Assembly (NCBI RefSeq): GCF_014138285.1
Contig: NZ_JACGXN010000009.1
Location: 62,001 to 126,000, forward strand
DNA from: Phyllobacterium myrsinacearum
Lineage (GTDB): Bacteria > Pseudomonadota > Alphaproteobacteria > Rhizobiales > Rhizobiaceae
Length of the DNA: 64,000 nucleotides
Direction: 5' to 3'
Shown: positions 17,336 to 25,391 of the stretch, one piece after another
Layout of the letters: each line of letters opens with the position of its first letter
Position numbering within the stretch: position 1 is the first letter of the stretch
Notes under the pieces: generated by a model
Databases searched by the model: none
Seen by the model: only the letters and a program-made list of their open reading frames with translations
What the model was told of the DNA's origin: nothing
Made by a program: the position numbers and the translations under genes

Positions 17336-18052
17336 ATGATGTTACAGGCGTGTCTGAACGGCGGGCGCATGCGGGATTTCCATCCCGCTGTGCCCTTTAC
17401 CGCCATGGAACTCGGCGCGGATGCTGCCTTGGCAGTGGCCGCCGGTGCGCGGGAGTTGCATGTCCATCCGCGCGGTCCTGACGGACTTGAAAGTCTCGAT
17501 CCGGATCATGTGGCAGAAACGTTGCAGAGCATTCGCGCAGCCGTTCCGGGAATTCCCGTCGGCCTTTCCACCCACTGGCGTATTCCTCCCGGCGGTCTTG
17601 ACAGACAAGAGCCCATCCGCCGCTGGACGACCATGCCTGACTATGTCTCGATCAATCTGATCGAGGAGGACGCAGAGGATTTGATTGCGCTTGTGCTCGG
17701 CAAAGGCATCGGCGTCGAAGCCGGTCTTTGGTCCGTCAGCGATGCGGAACGATTTGTCGGTTTGAAGAATGCGGAGAAATGTCTGCGGGTCCTGATTGAA
17801 ATCAATGAGCAGGATGTAGCCGAAGGGCTGGCTGTTGCTCAAGGCATAGAGGCCGTTCTGAAGAAGGCGGGCAGCAAACTGCCAATACTCCTGCATGGAG
17901 ACGAAGCGAGCGTGTGGGCCATCTACAGGGAAGCCATGGCCAAGGGCTTTGACAGCCGTATAGGCCTGGAAGACGGCAACCTGCTGCCGTCGGATCAACC
18001 CGCCAGGGACAATGCCGATTTGATCCGCGCTGCGATCAATCTGATATCCTGA
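17336..18052 (+). CDS. BKACE family (DUF849, 3-keto-5-aminohexanoate cleavage-like) protein, short form
   Basis: These zinc enzymes cleave beta-keto acids with acetyl-CoA, releasing acetoacetate and a new CoA ester. The zinc motif HVHPR (H42, H44) is present, followed by later family features (STHWRIP, LLHGDE, IGLEDG). At 238 aa it is shorter than the usual 270-310 aa, so the substrate is unclear. The ATG at 17336 has a strong site (GGAGG); another ATG at 17309 also has AGGAGG but at a wider spacing and would add nine residues. It lies downstream of the AraC/GyrI gene and converges with an HD-domain gene. Confidence 0.8.
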   Translation: MMLQACLNGGRMRDFHPAVPFTAMELGADAALAVAAGARELHVHPRGPDGLESLDPDHVAETLQSIRAAVPGIPVGLSTHWRIPPGGLDRQEPIRRWTTMPDYVSINLIEEDAEDLIALVLGKGIGVEAGLWSVSDAERFVGLKNAEKCLRVLIEINEQDVAEGLAVAQGIEAVLKKAGSKLPILLHGDEASVWAIYREAMAKGFDSRIGLEDGNLLPSDQPARDNADLIRAAINLIS

Positions 18053-18067
18053 TATCCCGCTGAGACG

Positions 18068-18712
18068 TCATATCTCGTCGAGGAACTCATCCAGAAACCG
18101 GCGAAGACGTTCCTGCCGCGCCTGAGCGATCTGCGCGCCCTTGCCCGTGTTGAACCCGGCAGTCAGCTTGAAGAGCTTGACCTCGAAATGATCGATGGCA
18201 AAGTTCTTGTCATCAAGCTCACGGTCGATTGCCGTTGGATCCACGGGATCGTAAAGCCCGCTGCCCATCCGGCCAGCAATATAGAAACATCGTGCCGCGC
18301 CAACCATTCCGATGGCATCCAGACGATCCGCATCCTGAAGTATCTTCGCCTCCAGCGTGCGAGGCGTGATGTTTGCGGAAAAGCTGTGCGCTTCGATGGC
18401 ATGCGCCGCTGCGGCGATGCGCGGCAGTTGCCACCCTGTATCAGCAAGAAGTTTGGATGCTTTCGCTGCAGCCAGTTGCGAGGCCTGAGCGCGATGAGGC
18501 GAGTTCTTTTCCACGGCAACACAGTCGTGCAGGATTGTTGCTGCCGCCAGTATTTCCATGTCGCCGCCCTCCTCGCTTTGGATTGCTCTGGCATTTTTCC
18601 ACACGCGCAGGAGATGGGACAGATCATGGGATCCATCCGTTGAACCATCGGTGACGTGAGGCAGAAGCTGTTCGGCAAGCGCTTCGAATGGCGCAAAGGC
18701 AGCAATGGACAT
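18068..18712 (-). CDS. HD-domain phosphohydrolase
   Basis: The 214 aa protein carries the HD metal-binding set: H33 (DLSHLLRV), H62-D63 (ILHDC) and the distal D127/D129 (QDADRLDAIG). The family hydrolyses phosphate esters, often nucleotides; the YedJ-like subgroup fits best. The ATG at 18712 is preferred over one 39 bp upstream because family alignments start near MSIAAF. It converges on the BKACE gene with only 15 bp between the stops, and no terminator is visible there. Confidence 0.83.
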   Translation of the reverse strand: MSIAAFAPFEALAEQLLPHVTDGSTDGSHDLSHLLRVWKNARAIQSEEGGDMEILAAATILHDCVAVEKNSPHRAQASQLAAAKASKLLADTGWQLPRIAAAAHAIEAHSFSANITPRTLEAKILQDADRLDAIGMVGAARCFYIAGRMGSGLYDPVDPTAIDRELDDKNFAIDHFEVKLFKLTAGFNTGKGAQIAQARQERLRRFLDEFLDEI

Positions 18713-18779
18713 TGGGCAGGATCTCGGCGGAATCAGTTGAACCCGCACCATACTCTGCCCAACCTGCTCGGGACATTGA

Positions 18780-18810
18780 AAATGAAAAAGGCCGCTCGAA
18801 GGCGGCCTTT
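18780..18810 (-). terminator. Intrinsic terminator of tig
   Basis: AAAGGCCGC (18787-18795) pairs with GCGGCCTTT (18802-18810) over nine bases. On the minus strand TTTTTCATTTTC follows. It starts 22 bp beyond the trigger factor stop. Confidence 0.85.
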
Positions 18811-18832
18811 CCCAATCTGAGATGCGAGAAGC

Positions 18833-20257
18833 TTACGCTTCGTCTTCAGTCTTCTTCTTGGCGGCCTTCTTCGGCGCTGCCTTCTTGGCAGGCTTCTTGG
18901 CTTCGCCGGACTTTTCTTCCGACTCGTCTTCAGCCATCAGCTCTTCCTTCGTCACCTTCTTGTCGGTAACGTTGATGGACGATAGAAGGTGATCGACAAC
19001 CTTTTCTTCGAAGATCGGAGCGCGGAGATTGTTGATTGCTTCCGGAGTCTTGCGGAAGAATTCATAGATCTGCTGTTCCTGACCTGGGTACTGACGAACC
19101 TGATCGTAAACGGCGCGCTGCAATTCTTCTTCGGTCACTTCGATACCGGCCTTGTTGCCGATTTCGGAGAGCACGAGGCCGAGACGAACGCGGCGTTCAG
19201 CCAGCTTGCGATACTCTTCGCGTGCTTCTTCTTCCGTTGTCTCTTCGTCTTCGAATGTCTTGCCGGCCTGTGCGAGGTCCTGACCGATCTGGGCCCAGAT
19301 GTTGTTGAACTCGGCGTTGATCAGACGTTCAGGCGATTCGAACTTGTATTCACCGTCCAGCGCATCAAGAATCTGACGCTTGACCTTCTGGCGGGTGAAA
19401 GAACCGTACTGGCTCTCGATCTGCTCGCGGATAACCTGACGCAGACGGTCGGCGCTTTCGATGCCGAGCTTCTTCGCGGTCTCGTCGTTGATTTCGAGTT
19501 CGCCTGGCTTGCCGATTTCCTTGACGGTGATGTCAAAGGTCGCATCCTTGCCAGCAAGGTGCGCTGCACCGTATTCAGCCGGGAAAGTTACCTTGATCTG
19601 CTTTTCGTCGCCAGCCTTAGCGCCGATCAGCTGATCTTCAAAACCGGGAATGAACTGGCCCGAGCCGAGGATCAGCGTTGCGTCGGTATCAGCACCGCCA
19701 TCGAACGGCTCGCCGTCGATCTTGCCGAGATAATCCATGGTAACGCGGTCGCCGGTTTCGGCCTTGCCCTTCTTCGTCTCAAAAGTCTGGGCAGAGCTGG
19801 CAACGCGCTTGACCTGCTCTTCAACTTCCGCGTCGGTTACATCGACAACTTCGCGTGTAACGCTGATCTTGGAAGCGTCTTTGAGTTCGATCACTGGCAG
19901 AACTTCATAGTTCAGTGTGAATTCGAAATCGGCTTCGCCGTTCAGAACCTTATCTGCTTCCTTCTCGTCTTCCGTCATCGCAACTTCCGGCTGGGTAGCC
20001 GACTTTTCGTTGCGATCAGCGAGAATGGTGCGCGAGGAATCGCTGAGGATCTCGTTGACGACTTCGGCCATGAAGGACTTGCCGTACATCTTGCGCAGGT
20101 GATTGAGCGGCACTTTGCCGGGGCGGAAGCCATTGATGCGCGCCTTTGCGCTAGCACCTTGGAGGCGTTCGGAAAGCTTTGCTTCCAGATCCTTGGCCGG
20201 AACAACGACCTTGATCTCGCGCTTCAGCCCTTCATTGAGCGTTTCAGTAACCTGCAT
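18833..20257 (-). CDS. tig: Trigger factor, ribosome-bound chaperone and prolyl isomerase
   Basis: Trigger factor binds near the ribosomal exit tunnel and shields nascent chains. The N-terminal ribosome-binding domain (to about 145) has the signature [14 protein letters not shown]. The FKBP-like PPIase domain (about 150-245) includes [14 protein letters not shown] and [16 protein letters not shown]. The helical C-terminal chaperone arms follow. The last 40 residues are a Lys/Ala/Glu tail ([16 protein letters not shown]), an extension common in alphaproteobacteria. The ATG at 20257 (474 aa) with GAAGG upstream is preferred to the TTG two codons earlier. Confidence 0.96.
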   Translation of the reverse strand: MQVTETLNEGLKREIKVVVPAKDLEAKLSERLQGASAKARINGFRPGKVPLNHLRKMYGKSFMAEVVNEILSDSSRTILADRNEKSATQPEVAMTEDEKEADKVLNGEADFEFTLNYEVLPVIELKDASKISVTREVVDVTDAEVEEQVKRVASSAQTFETKKGKAETGDRVTMDYLGKIDGEPFDGGADTDATLILGSGQFIPGFEDQLIGAKAGDEKQIKVTFPAEYGAAHLAGKDATFDITVKEIGKPGELEINDETAKKLGIESADRLRQVIREQIESQYGSFTRQKVKRQILDALDGEYKFESPERLINAEFNNIWAQIGQDLAQAGKTFEDEETTEEEAREEYRKLAERRVRLGLVLSEIGNKAGIEVTEEELQRAVYDQVRQYPGQEQQIYEFFRKTPEAINNLRAPIFEEKVVDHLLSSINVTDKKVTKEELMAEDESEEKSGEAKKPAKKAAPKKAAKKKTEDEA

Positions 20258-20351
20258 GTCCAAACCTTCACTTTTTTAACATTTGTCCCGCCGTCGCCGG
20301 CCTATTAGCCAAATTGCGGGAGAAAAACTGTCTGCCATCGTGGCTTCTGGT

Positions 20352-20384
20352 GCAGATGGGGCGAGCCATGCCCTGACCATCTGC
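20352..20384. repeat. 8-bp inverted repeat upstream of tig
   Basis: GCAGATGG (20352-20359) and CCATCTGC (20377-20384) are perfect arms. A nested GGGC/GCCC pair can form inside. It lies about 100 bp upstream of the tig ATG. On the plus strand it is followed by a T-rich stretch (GATTTTATTGCTTTATTTC). It could be an operator or a terminator-like element. Confidence 0.45.
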
Positions 20385-20674
20385 GTTGATTTTATTGCTT
20401 TATTTCTTTTTCGGCCCGTTATTTGTGTCAGAATTCATATCACAGAATATGCCACAAAGCCGCGGAAGAAATTGCACCCTTACCGATTGGTGGCTCCATT
20501 TACTTGCACTGCGTACAAAAATCAATGGCACAGCCCTATGCGATTTGAAAATGGGCGCCTTCCGGTCTGAACTCTTGCAACACGAGTCCGGCATAATCGT
20601 GATCACAAAAGGAAGTGAAATATTTGTCTGATGACAACAATGTGCAACTGTGCAAATCTTAACGGATGGGGACC

Positions 20675-20760
20675 ATCGATAGCCTGTTGGAAATATGCCT
20701 TGACGGAATTTGGAACTGCCCTTGCGCTGGTCCCTATCGAAACTAAATACTAAATCGATA
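20675..20760. promoter_or_regulatory. Cluster of ATCGATA-type motifs upstream of the RND efflux operon
   Basis: ATCGATA occurs at 20675-20681 and 20754-20760, and TATCGA at 20735-20740. The last two form an inverted pair, TATCGA-N14-TCGATA. All lie 160-250 bp upstream of the efflux start. The arrangement suggests a repressor site, but no regulator gene is adjacent. Confidence 0.3.
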
Positions 20761-20920
20761 CAATCTGAGAAACTGACTTGTTTGTCCGCGGCACCAGCGT
20801 TCCAGCTGTTCTGGTCAGCTCATTATCTGACTCGTAGCCGTGTGATGAACTACCAGAACTGACGGAGATGCACATGCATCCCGATATGCCTGGAAGTCTG
20901 ATCGTCATGGAGGCCTGCCC

Positions 20921-22078
20921 TTGTCACGGAATTCTCTCTCTACATTCAAAATTGGCTTTGCAATCGCGCTTATGAGCACTTCCCCGGTGCTGGCGCAGAA
21001 TGCTCCACCGCCTCCAACCGTCACTGTAGCAAAACCCGTTGTCCGCGATGTCATCGACAGCGATGAATTCATCGGCCGTTTCGAAGCCGTTGATCAGGTT
21101 TCCGTGCGATCGCGCATCGACGGCTATCTCGACAGCGTCCACTTCAAGGATGGTGCCCTGGTCAAAAAAGGTGATCCGTTGTTCACCATCGATCAGCGAC
21201 CCTATGTATCGGCGCTTGCACAGGCTCAGTCCGCTTTGGAAGTGGCCAAGACCACGGAAACCTATGCGGAAGCCCAGTTCAAGCGCACGCAGTCGCTCAC
21301 CGGCAGCGGAACACTCTCCGTATCGACGCTGGATGACCAACGGCGTGCCTATCTCGCCGGTCAGGCCAATGTGGTCGGTGCGCAGGCCGCCGTCGATGCG
21401 GCTCAGCTCAATCTCAACTACACGCAGATCACCGCCCCTCAGGATGGCCGTATTGACCGCAGGCTCATCTCGGTCGGCAATCTGGTTAATGCCAATGACA
21501 CCATCCTCACCACAATCGTTTCGCTCGATCCGATCGATTTCTATTTCGATGTCGACGAACGCAATCTGTTGTCCTATGCGAAGACAGCCCGTGAAAACGG
21601 CGCCAATCTGCAGGAAGGCGGCGGCGGCCTTGAGGTGACGGTACGGCTCACCGATTCGAACGAAGCGCCCTTTAAGGGCAAGCTCGACTTTGCTGAAAAC
21701 CGGCTCGACGATGCAACGGGTACGATGCGCGTGCGTGCGCGCTTCGACAATCCAAAGTTCGTTCTGCAACCGGGCCTTTTTGGCCGCGTTGAGGTGGCGG
21801 CCTCGAACACCTACAAGGGCACCCTCGTCCCTGACGAAGCCGTTGGTTCCGATCAGAACGAACGCGTTGTCTACGTCGTCAACGCCGATGACACAGTCAC
21901 CACCAAGCCCGTCCGCCTTGGACCCAAGCTTTACGGCTATCGTGTTATTCGCAGTGGTCTGAACGGCGATGAAACAATCGTCGTCAATGGCCTGATGCGC
22001 GTACGGCCCGGTATTAAGGTCAAACCTGAGCTTGTCCAGCTTCCGCCGGAGGTTAAGGCGCCGGAGGCGGGCCAATGA
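20921..22078 (+). CDS. RND efflux pump periplasmic adaptor (membrane fusion protein)
   Basis: The 385 aa protein links an inner-membrane RND pump to an outer-membrane channel. A signal peptide ends at VLA-Q (residue 25). The lipoyl half-motifs (IDGYLDSVHFKDGALVKKGD and APQDGRIDRRLISVGNLV), an alpha-hairpin between them and the beta-barrel domain follow. It resembles the MexE/BepF branch. The start is a TTG at 20921 with GGAGG 8 bp before it. The stop overlaps the pump gene by 4 bp, so translation is coupled. The final third is Pro/Glu-rich and probably disordered. Confidence 0.92.
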   Translation: MSRNSLSTFKIGFAIALMSTSPVLAQNAPPPPTVTVAKPVVRDVIDSDEFIGRFEAVDQVSVRSRIDGYLDSVHFKDGALVKKGDPLFTIDQRPYVSALAQAQSALEVAKTTETYAEAQFKRTQSLTGSGTLSVSTLDDQRRAYLAGQANVVGAQAAVDAAQLNLNYTQITAPQDGRIDRRLISVGNLVNANDTILTTIVSLDPIDFYFDVDERNLLSYAKTARENGANLQEGGGGLEVTVRLTDSNEAPFKGKLDFAENRLDDATGTMRVRARFDNPKFVLQPGLFGRVEVAASNTYKGTLVPDEAVGSDQNERVVYVVNADDTVTTKPVRLGPKLYGYRVIRSGLNGDETIVVNGLMRVRPGIKVKPELVQLPPEVKAPEAGQ

Positions 22079-25000
22079 GGTTTGCGCATTTCTTCATCGA
22101 CAGGCCGATCTTTGCGTCGGTCCTGTCCATTGTGCTGCTGATTGTTGGCGGTATCGCCTACACACAGCTTCCCGTAGCCCAGTATCCGGAAATTGCACCG
22201 CCGACCATCGTTGTCCGCACCGCCTACCCGGGTGCTGATGCCGAAACCATTGCCAATACGGTCGCCACTCCTATCGAACAACAGATCAACGGCGTCGAGG
22301 ACATGCTCTATATGTCCTCCTATTCGACCGCCGACGGTTCGATGGCGCTGACGATCACGTTCAAACTGGGCACGGATCTCGACAAGGCACAGGTTCTGGT
22401 ACAGAACCGCGTGGCTATCGCGGTGCCGCAATTGCCGCAGGACGTGCAGCGCAACGGTATCACCACGACGAAAAGCTCGCCCGACCTGATGATGGTCGTG
22501 CACGTCCTTTCGCCCGATAACCGTTATGACCAGCTCTACGCGTCCAATTACGCCAACACCCGTATCCGCGACGTGCTGTTGCGGCTCGACGGTGTCGGTG
22601 AAGTCACCATCTTCGGCGAGCGACAATATTCCATGCGTATCTGGCTCGACCCGCAGAAACTGGCCGCCTACAGCATGACGTCCGCTGACGTGGTTCAGGC
22701 GCTGCGCGACCAGAACGTACAGGTCAATGGCGGTGCCATTGGCGGGCCGCCTACACCCGGCACGAGTGCCTTCCAGTACACGGTCACCATGCAGGGCCGC
22801 TTCAGTGACGCCCGGCAATTCCGGTATGTCATCGTCAAAACAAGCGGTGATGGTCGTCTCGTACAGTTGCAGGACGTTGCGCGCATCGAGCTTGGCGCCA
22901 AGGATTATGTCACCAACAGTTATCTGGACGGCAGTCCCGCTGTGGCGCTCGGCATTTTCAGCCGTCCCGGCACCAATGCTCTTGCCGCGGCGGAATCAAT
23001 CAGATCCACAATGGAGGAGCTCTCCAAGGATTTCCCTCCAGGTCTGAAATATGACATCGTCTACGACCCGACGGAATTCATCGCTGAATCGATCTCCGAT
23101 GTTTACAAGACGATCTTCGAAGCCGTGATCCTCGTCGCGCTGGTTGTTCTCGTCTTCCTGCAATCGTGGCGAACGGCGATCATCCCGATCGTTGCCATCC
23201 CGGTGTCGCTGATCGGTACTTTTGCGATACTCTCGGCATTCGGCTTCTCGCTGAATATGCTGACCCTGTTTGGTCTGGTTCTCGCTATCGGTATTGTCGT
23301 GGACGACGCGATCGTGGTGGTGGAGAACGTTGAACGAAACCTTGCAGCCGGCATGAGCCCGAAACAGGCCTCGCATGTCACCATGGATGAGGTGGGAACC
23401 GCTGTTATCGCCATTTCTCTGGTGCTGATCGCGGTGTTTGCGCCGACAGCCTTCATTCCTGGCATATCCGGCCAGTTCTACATCCAGTTTGCCGTGACAA
23501 TCTCGGCAGCAACCGCCATTTCGGCGCTTAACTCACTGACACTATCCCCCGCTCTGGCAGCGATTGTATTGCGCCCGCATGACCACGCGGTCTCAAATAA
23601 TCCTGCAGCGCGGTTTGGACGAGCCCTGGCCAATGGCTTCAATACGGGCTTCGACAAAATGGCGAATGGCTATTCCTGGGTCGTCCGGCATCTCGTCGGA
23701 TCGACCGTCGGCCTCCTCGCCTCCCTGCTGGTGTTCGTCGGCCTGCTTGGTGCCACCTGGTTTATGGCCGTAACGGTCCCGCGAGGCTTTGTGCCTCCAA
23801 TGGACCAGGGCTATGCAATCGTGGTTGTCCAGTTACCTGACGGGGCATCTCTCGCCCGCACGGACGCGGTGATCGAAAAAGCGTCAAAAATCATCAAAGG
23901 CATTCCGGGCGTCAGAAACGCGATTGCCTTTGCCGGTTTCAACGGCGCCACATTCACCAACGCGTCGAATTCCGGCGTGGTATTCGTCCCATTCCAGCCA
24001 TTCGCGGACCGGATCAAGAATGGACAAACGGCCAATTCCATCATTGGTCAGGTCTATGGCAGTCTGCAAAGCATACAGGAAGCCTTTATCATTGCCGTTC
24101 CTCCACCGCCGATCAGAGGTGTCGGCAATGCCGGCGGCTTCAAGATGCAGCTCCTCGACCGTGACAGTTCCGATATGCGGCGCATATTGGGATTGGCATA
24201 CCAGATGATGGGTGAAGCCAACCAGACACCGGGTCTGACCGGCGTTTACACCACATTTTCTGCCAACAGCCCACAATATTTCCTCGAGATTGACCGCGAC
24301 AAAGCTCAGGCTCTGAACGTGCCCATTCCAAACATCTTTGAAGCACTTTCGACCAACCTCGGTACGTCATATGTCAATGACTTCAATGCCTTCGGCCGCG
24401 TTTATCAGGTGCGGGCGCAGGCGGATCAGCAGTACCGGCTGGATCGAACCGACATCCTTGCTCTGAAAGTGCGCTCGGCCACGGGTGCGCTGGTGCCACT
24501 TGGTACGCTGATAAACATCAGGGATACAAACGGGCCCTCGCTCGTACAGCGATACAACATGTACGTGTCTGTTCCGCTGCAGGGCAATGCCGCACCCGGT
24601 GTTTCCACGGGTACAGCACTCGACAAGATGGAAGCTCTGGCAACCAAGACCCTGCCCGCCGGCACCACTTTCCAGTGGACAGAACTCGCGCTTCAGGAAA
24701 GACAAACGGGTAACACCGCAATCCTGATCTTCGGGCTTTCCGTGGTGTTCGTCTTCCTTGCCTTGGCGGCGCAATATGAAAGTTGGGTCTTGCCGCTGGC
24801 AATTATCCTGATCGTACCTCTGGCGGTTCTGGCCGCGCTGATAGGCGTGTTCCTGCGTGGGATGGACAATAATATCCTGACCCAGATTGGCCTTGTCGTT
24901 CTGATTGGTCTGGCGGCGAAGAACGCGATCCTGATCGTGGAATTCGCCCGCCAGCATCAGGCAGAAGGAGCAACCCCGGTTGAAGCCGCTATCGAAGCCA

Positions 25001-25245
25001 GCCGGCTGCGTCTTCGCCCCATCCTGATGACAGCCTTTGCCTTTATCTTCGGCGTTGTTCCGCTGATGATTGCCCAGGGTCCCGGCGCGGAAATGCGTCA
25101 GTCACTCGGTACGGCGGTGTTCTCCGGCATGCTCGGCGTGACATTCTTCGGCCTGTTCCTGACACCGGTGTTCTACGTCGCCCTTCGCTCCTTCGGGCGC
25201 AAGAAAGCGCCGGCAGAGACCCCTACCGAAGCCCCGGCCCACTAG
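22075..25245 (+). CDS. RND multidrug efflux transporter, HAE-1 family
   Basis: This 1056 aa inner-membrane pump exchanges protons for drugs or other hydrophobic compounds. The opening MRFAHFFIDRPIFASVLSI, the proton-relay aspartates D410-D411 (VVDDAIVVVEN, TM4) and K949 (AAKNAILIVEF, TM10) are all present. Two large periplasmic loops follow TM1 and TM7, as expected. It resembles MexF/BepG-type transporters. ATGA overlap with the adaptor gene and a terminator right after make a two-gene operon. No outer-membrane channel is encoded beside it; the TolC-type gene at the right edge of this window is a candidate partner. Confidence 0.95.
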   Translation: MRFAHFFIDRPIFASVLSIVLLIVGGIAYTQLPVAQYPEIAPPTIVVRTAYPGADAETIANTVATPIEQQINGVEDMLYMSSYSTADGSMALTITFKLGTDLDKAQVLVQNRVAIAVPQLPQDVQRNGITTTKSSPDLMMVVHVLSPDNRYDQLYASNYANTRIRDVLLRLDGVGEVTIFGERQYSMRIWLDPQKLAAYSMTSADVVQALRDQNVQVNGGAIGGPPTPGTSAFQYTVTMQGRFSDARQFRYVIVKTSGDGRLVQLQDVARIELGAKDYVTNSYLDGSPAVALGIFSRPGTNALAAAESIRSTMEELSKDFPPGLKYDIVYDPTEFIAESISDVYKTIFEAVILVALVVLVFLQSWRTAIIPIVAIPVSLIGTFAILSAFGFSLNMLTLFGLVLAIGIVVDDAIVVVENVERNLAAGMSPKQASHVTMDEVGTAVIAISLVLIAVFAPTAFIPGISGQFYIQFAVTISAATAISALNSLTLSPALAAIVLRPHDHAVSNNPAARFGRALANGFNTGFDKMANGYSWVVRHLVGSTVGLLASLLVFVGLLGATWFMAVTVPRGFVPPMDQGYAIVVVQLPDGASLARTDAVIEKASKIIKGIPGVRNAIAFAGFNGATFTNASNSGVVFVPFQPFADRIKNGQTANSIIGQVYGSLQSIQEAFIIAVPPPPIRGVGNAGGFKMQLLDRDSSDMRRILGLAYQMMGEANQTPGLTGVYTTFSANSPQYFLEIDRDKAQALNVPIPNIFEALSTNLGTSYVNDFNAFGRVYQVRAQADQQYRLDRTDILALKVRSATGALVPLGTLINIRDTNGPSLVQRYNMYVSVPLQGNAAPGVSTGTALDKMEALATKTLPAGTTFQWTELALQERQTGNTAILIFGLSVVFVFLALAAQYESWVLPLAIILIVPLAVLAALIGVFLRGMDNNILTQIGLVVLIGLAAKNAILIVEFARQHQAEGATPVEAAIEASRLRLRPILMTAFAFIFGVVPLMIAQGPGAEMRQSLGTAVFSGMLGVTFFGLFLTPVFYVALRSFGRKKAPAETPTEAPAH

Positions 25246-25270
25246 ACCAAAGGCTTCCGGACACAAACAG

Positions 25271-25303
25271 ATCGCGCCGGGCTCAACCCCGGCGCGATTT
25301 TTC
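25271..25303 (+). terminator. Intrinsic terminator of the efflux operon
   Basis: ATCGCGCCGGG (25271-25281) and CCCGGCGCGAT (25288-25298) form an 11-bp perfect stem with a 6-nt loop. A T-run ends at 25302. It lies 25 bp after the transporter stop. Confidence 0.9.
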
Positions 25304-25391
25304 ATTGGCATGCAAATTGATGCTTCGAGGCATTGCAAAACGCGCCGCTTTCACCAGACTGCCCGGCAGATTCTGCAGGAAAGTGACGCTC

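Larger units (their letters stand above)
20258..20920. other. Long divergent spacer between tig and the efflux operon
   Basis: This 663-bp spacer holds no credible gene. The ORFs in it lack ribosome sites and conserved features. It is AT-rich around 20385-20415. It contains an inverted repeat at 20352-20384 and a cluster of ATCGA motifs near 20675-20760. The promoters of both tig and the efflux genes must lie in it, but I could not assign either with confidence. Confidence 0.6.

Noticed and set aside
18989-20308. 439-codon plus-strand ORF opposite trigger factor
   Set aside because: It is the antisense shadow of tig, lacks a ribosome site and has no recognisable domain; codon bias of tig leaves the reverse frame open.
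20283-20631. ORFs in the tig-efflux spacer, considered as a small gene
   Set aside because: Frames are short, mixed in composition and run through the inverted repeat; no start signal.
20641-20680. alpha-r14 sRNA expected near tig, as I recall from S. meliloti
   Set aside because: No CCTCCTCCC motif occurs on either strand of the tig upstream spacer; the motif is instead found behind the DUF1127 gene.
20924-22075. 383-codon minus-strand ORF opposite the efflux adaptor
   Set aside because: It spans the adaptor gene exactly in antisense, with no family likeness and no start signal.
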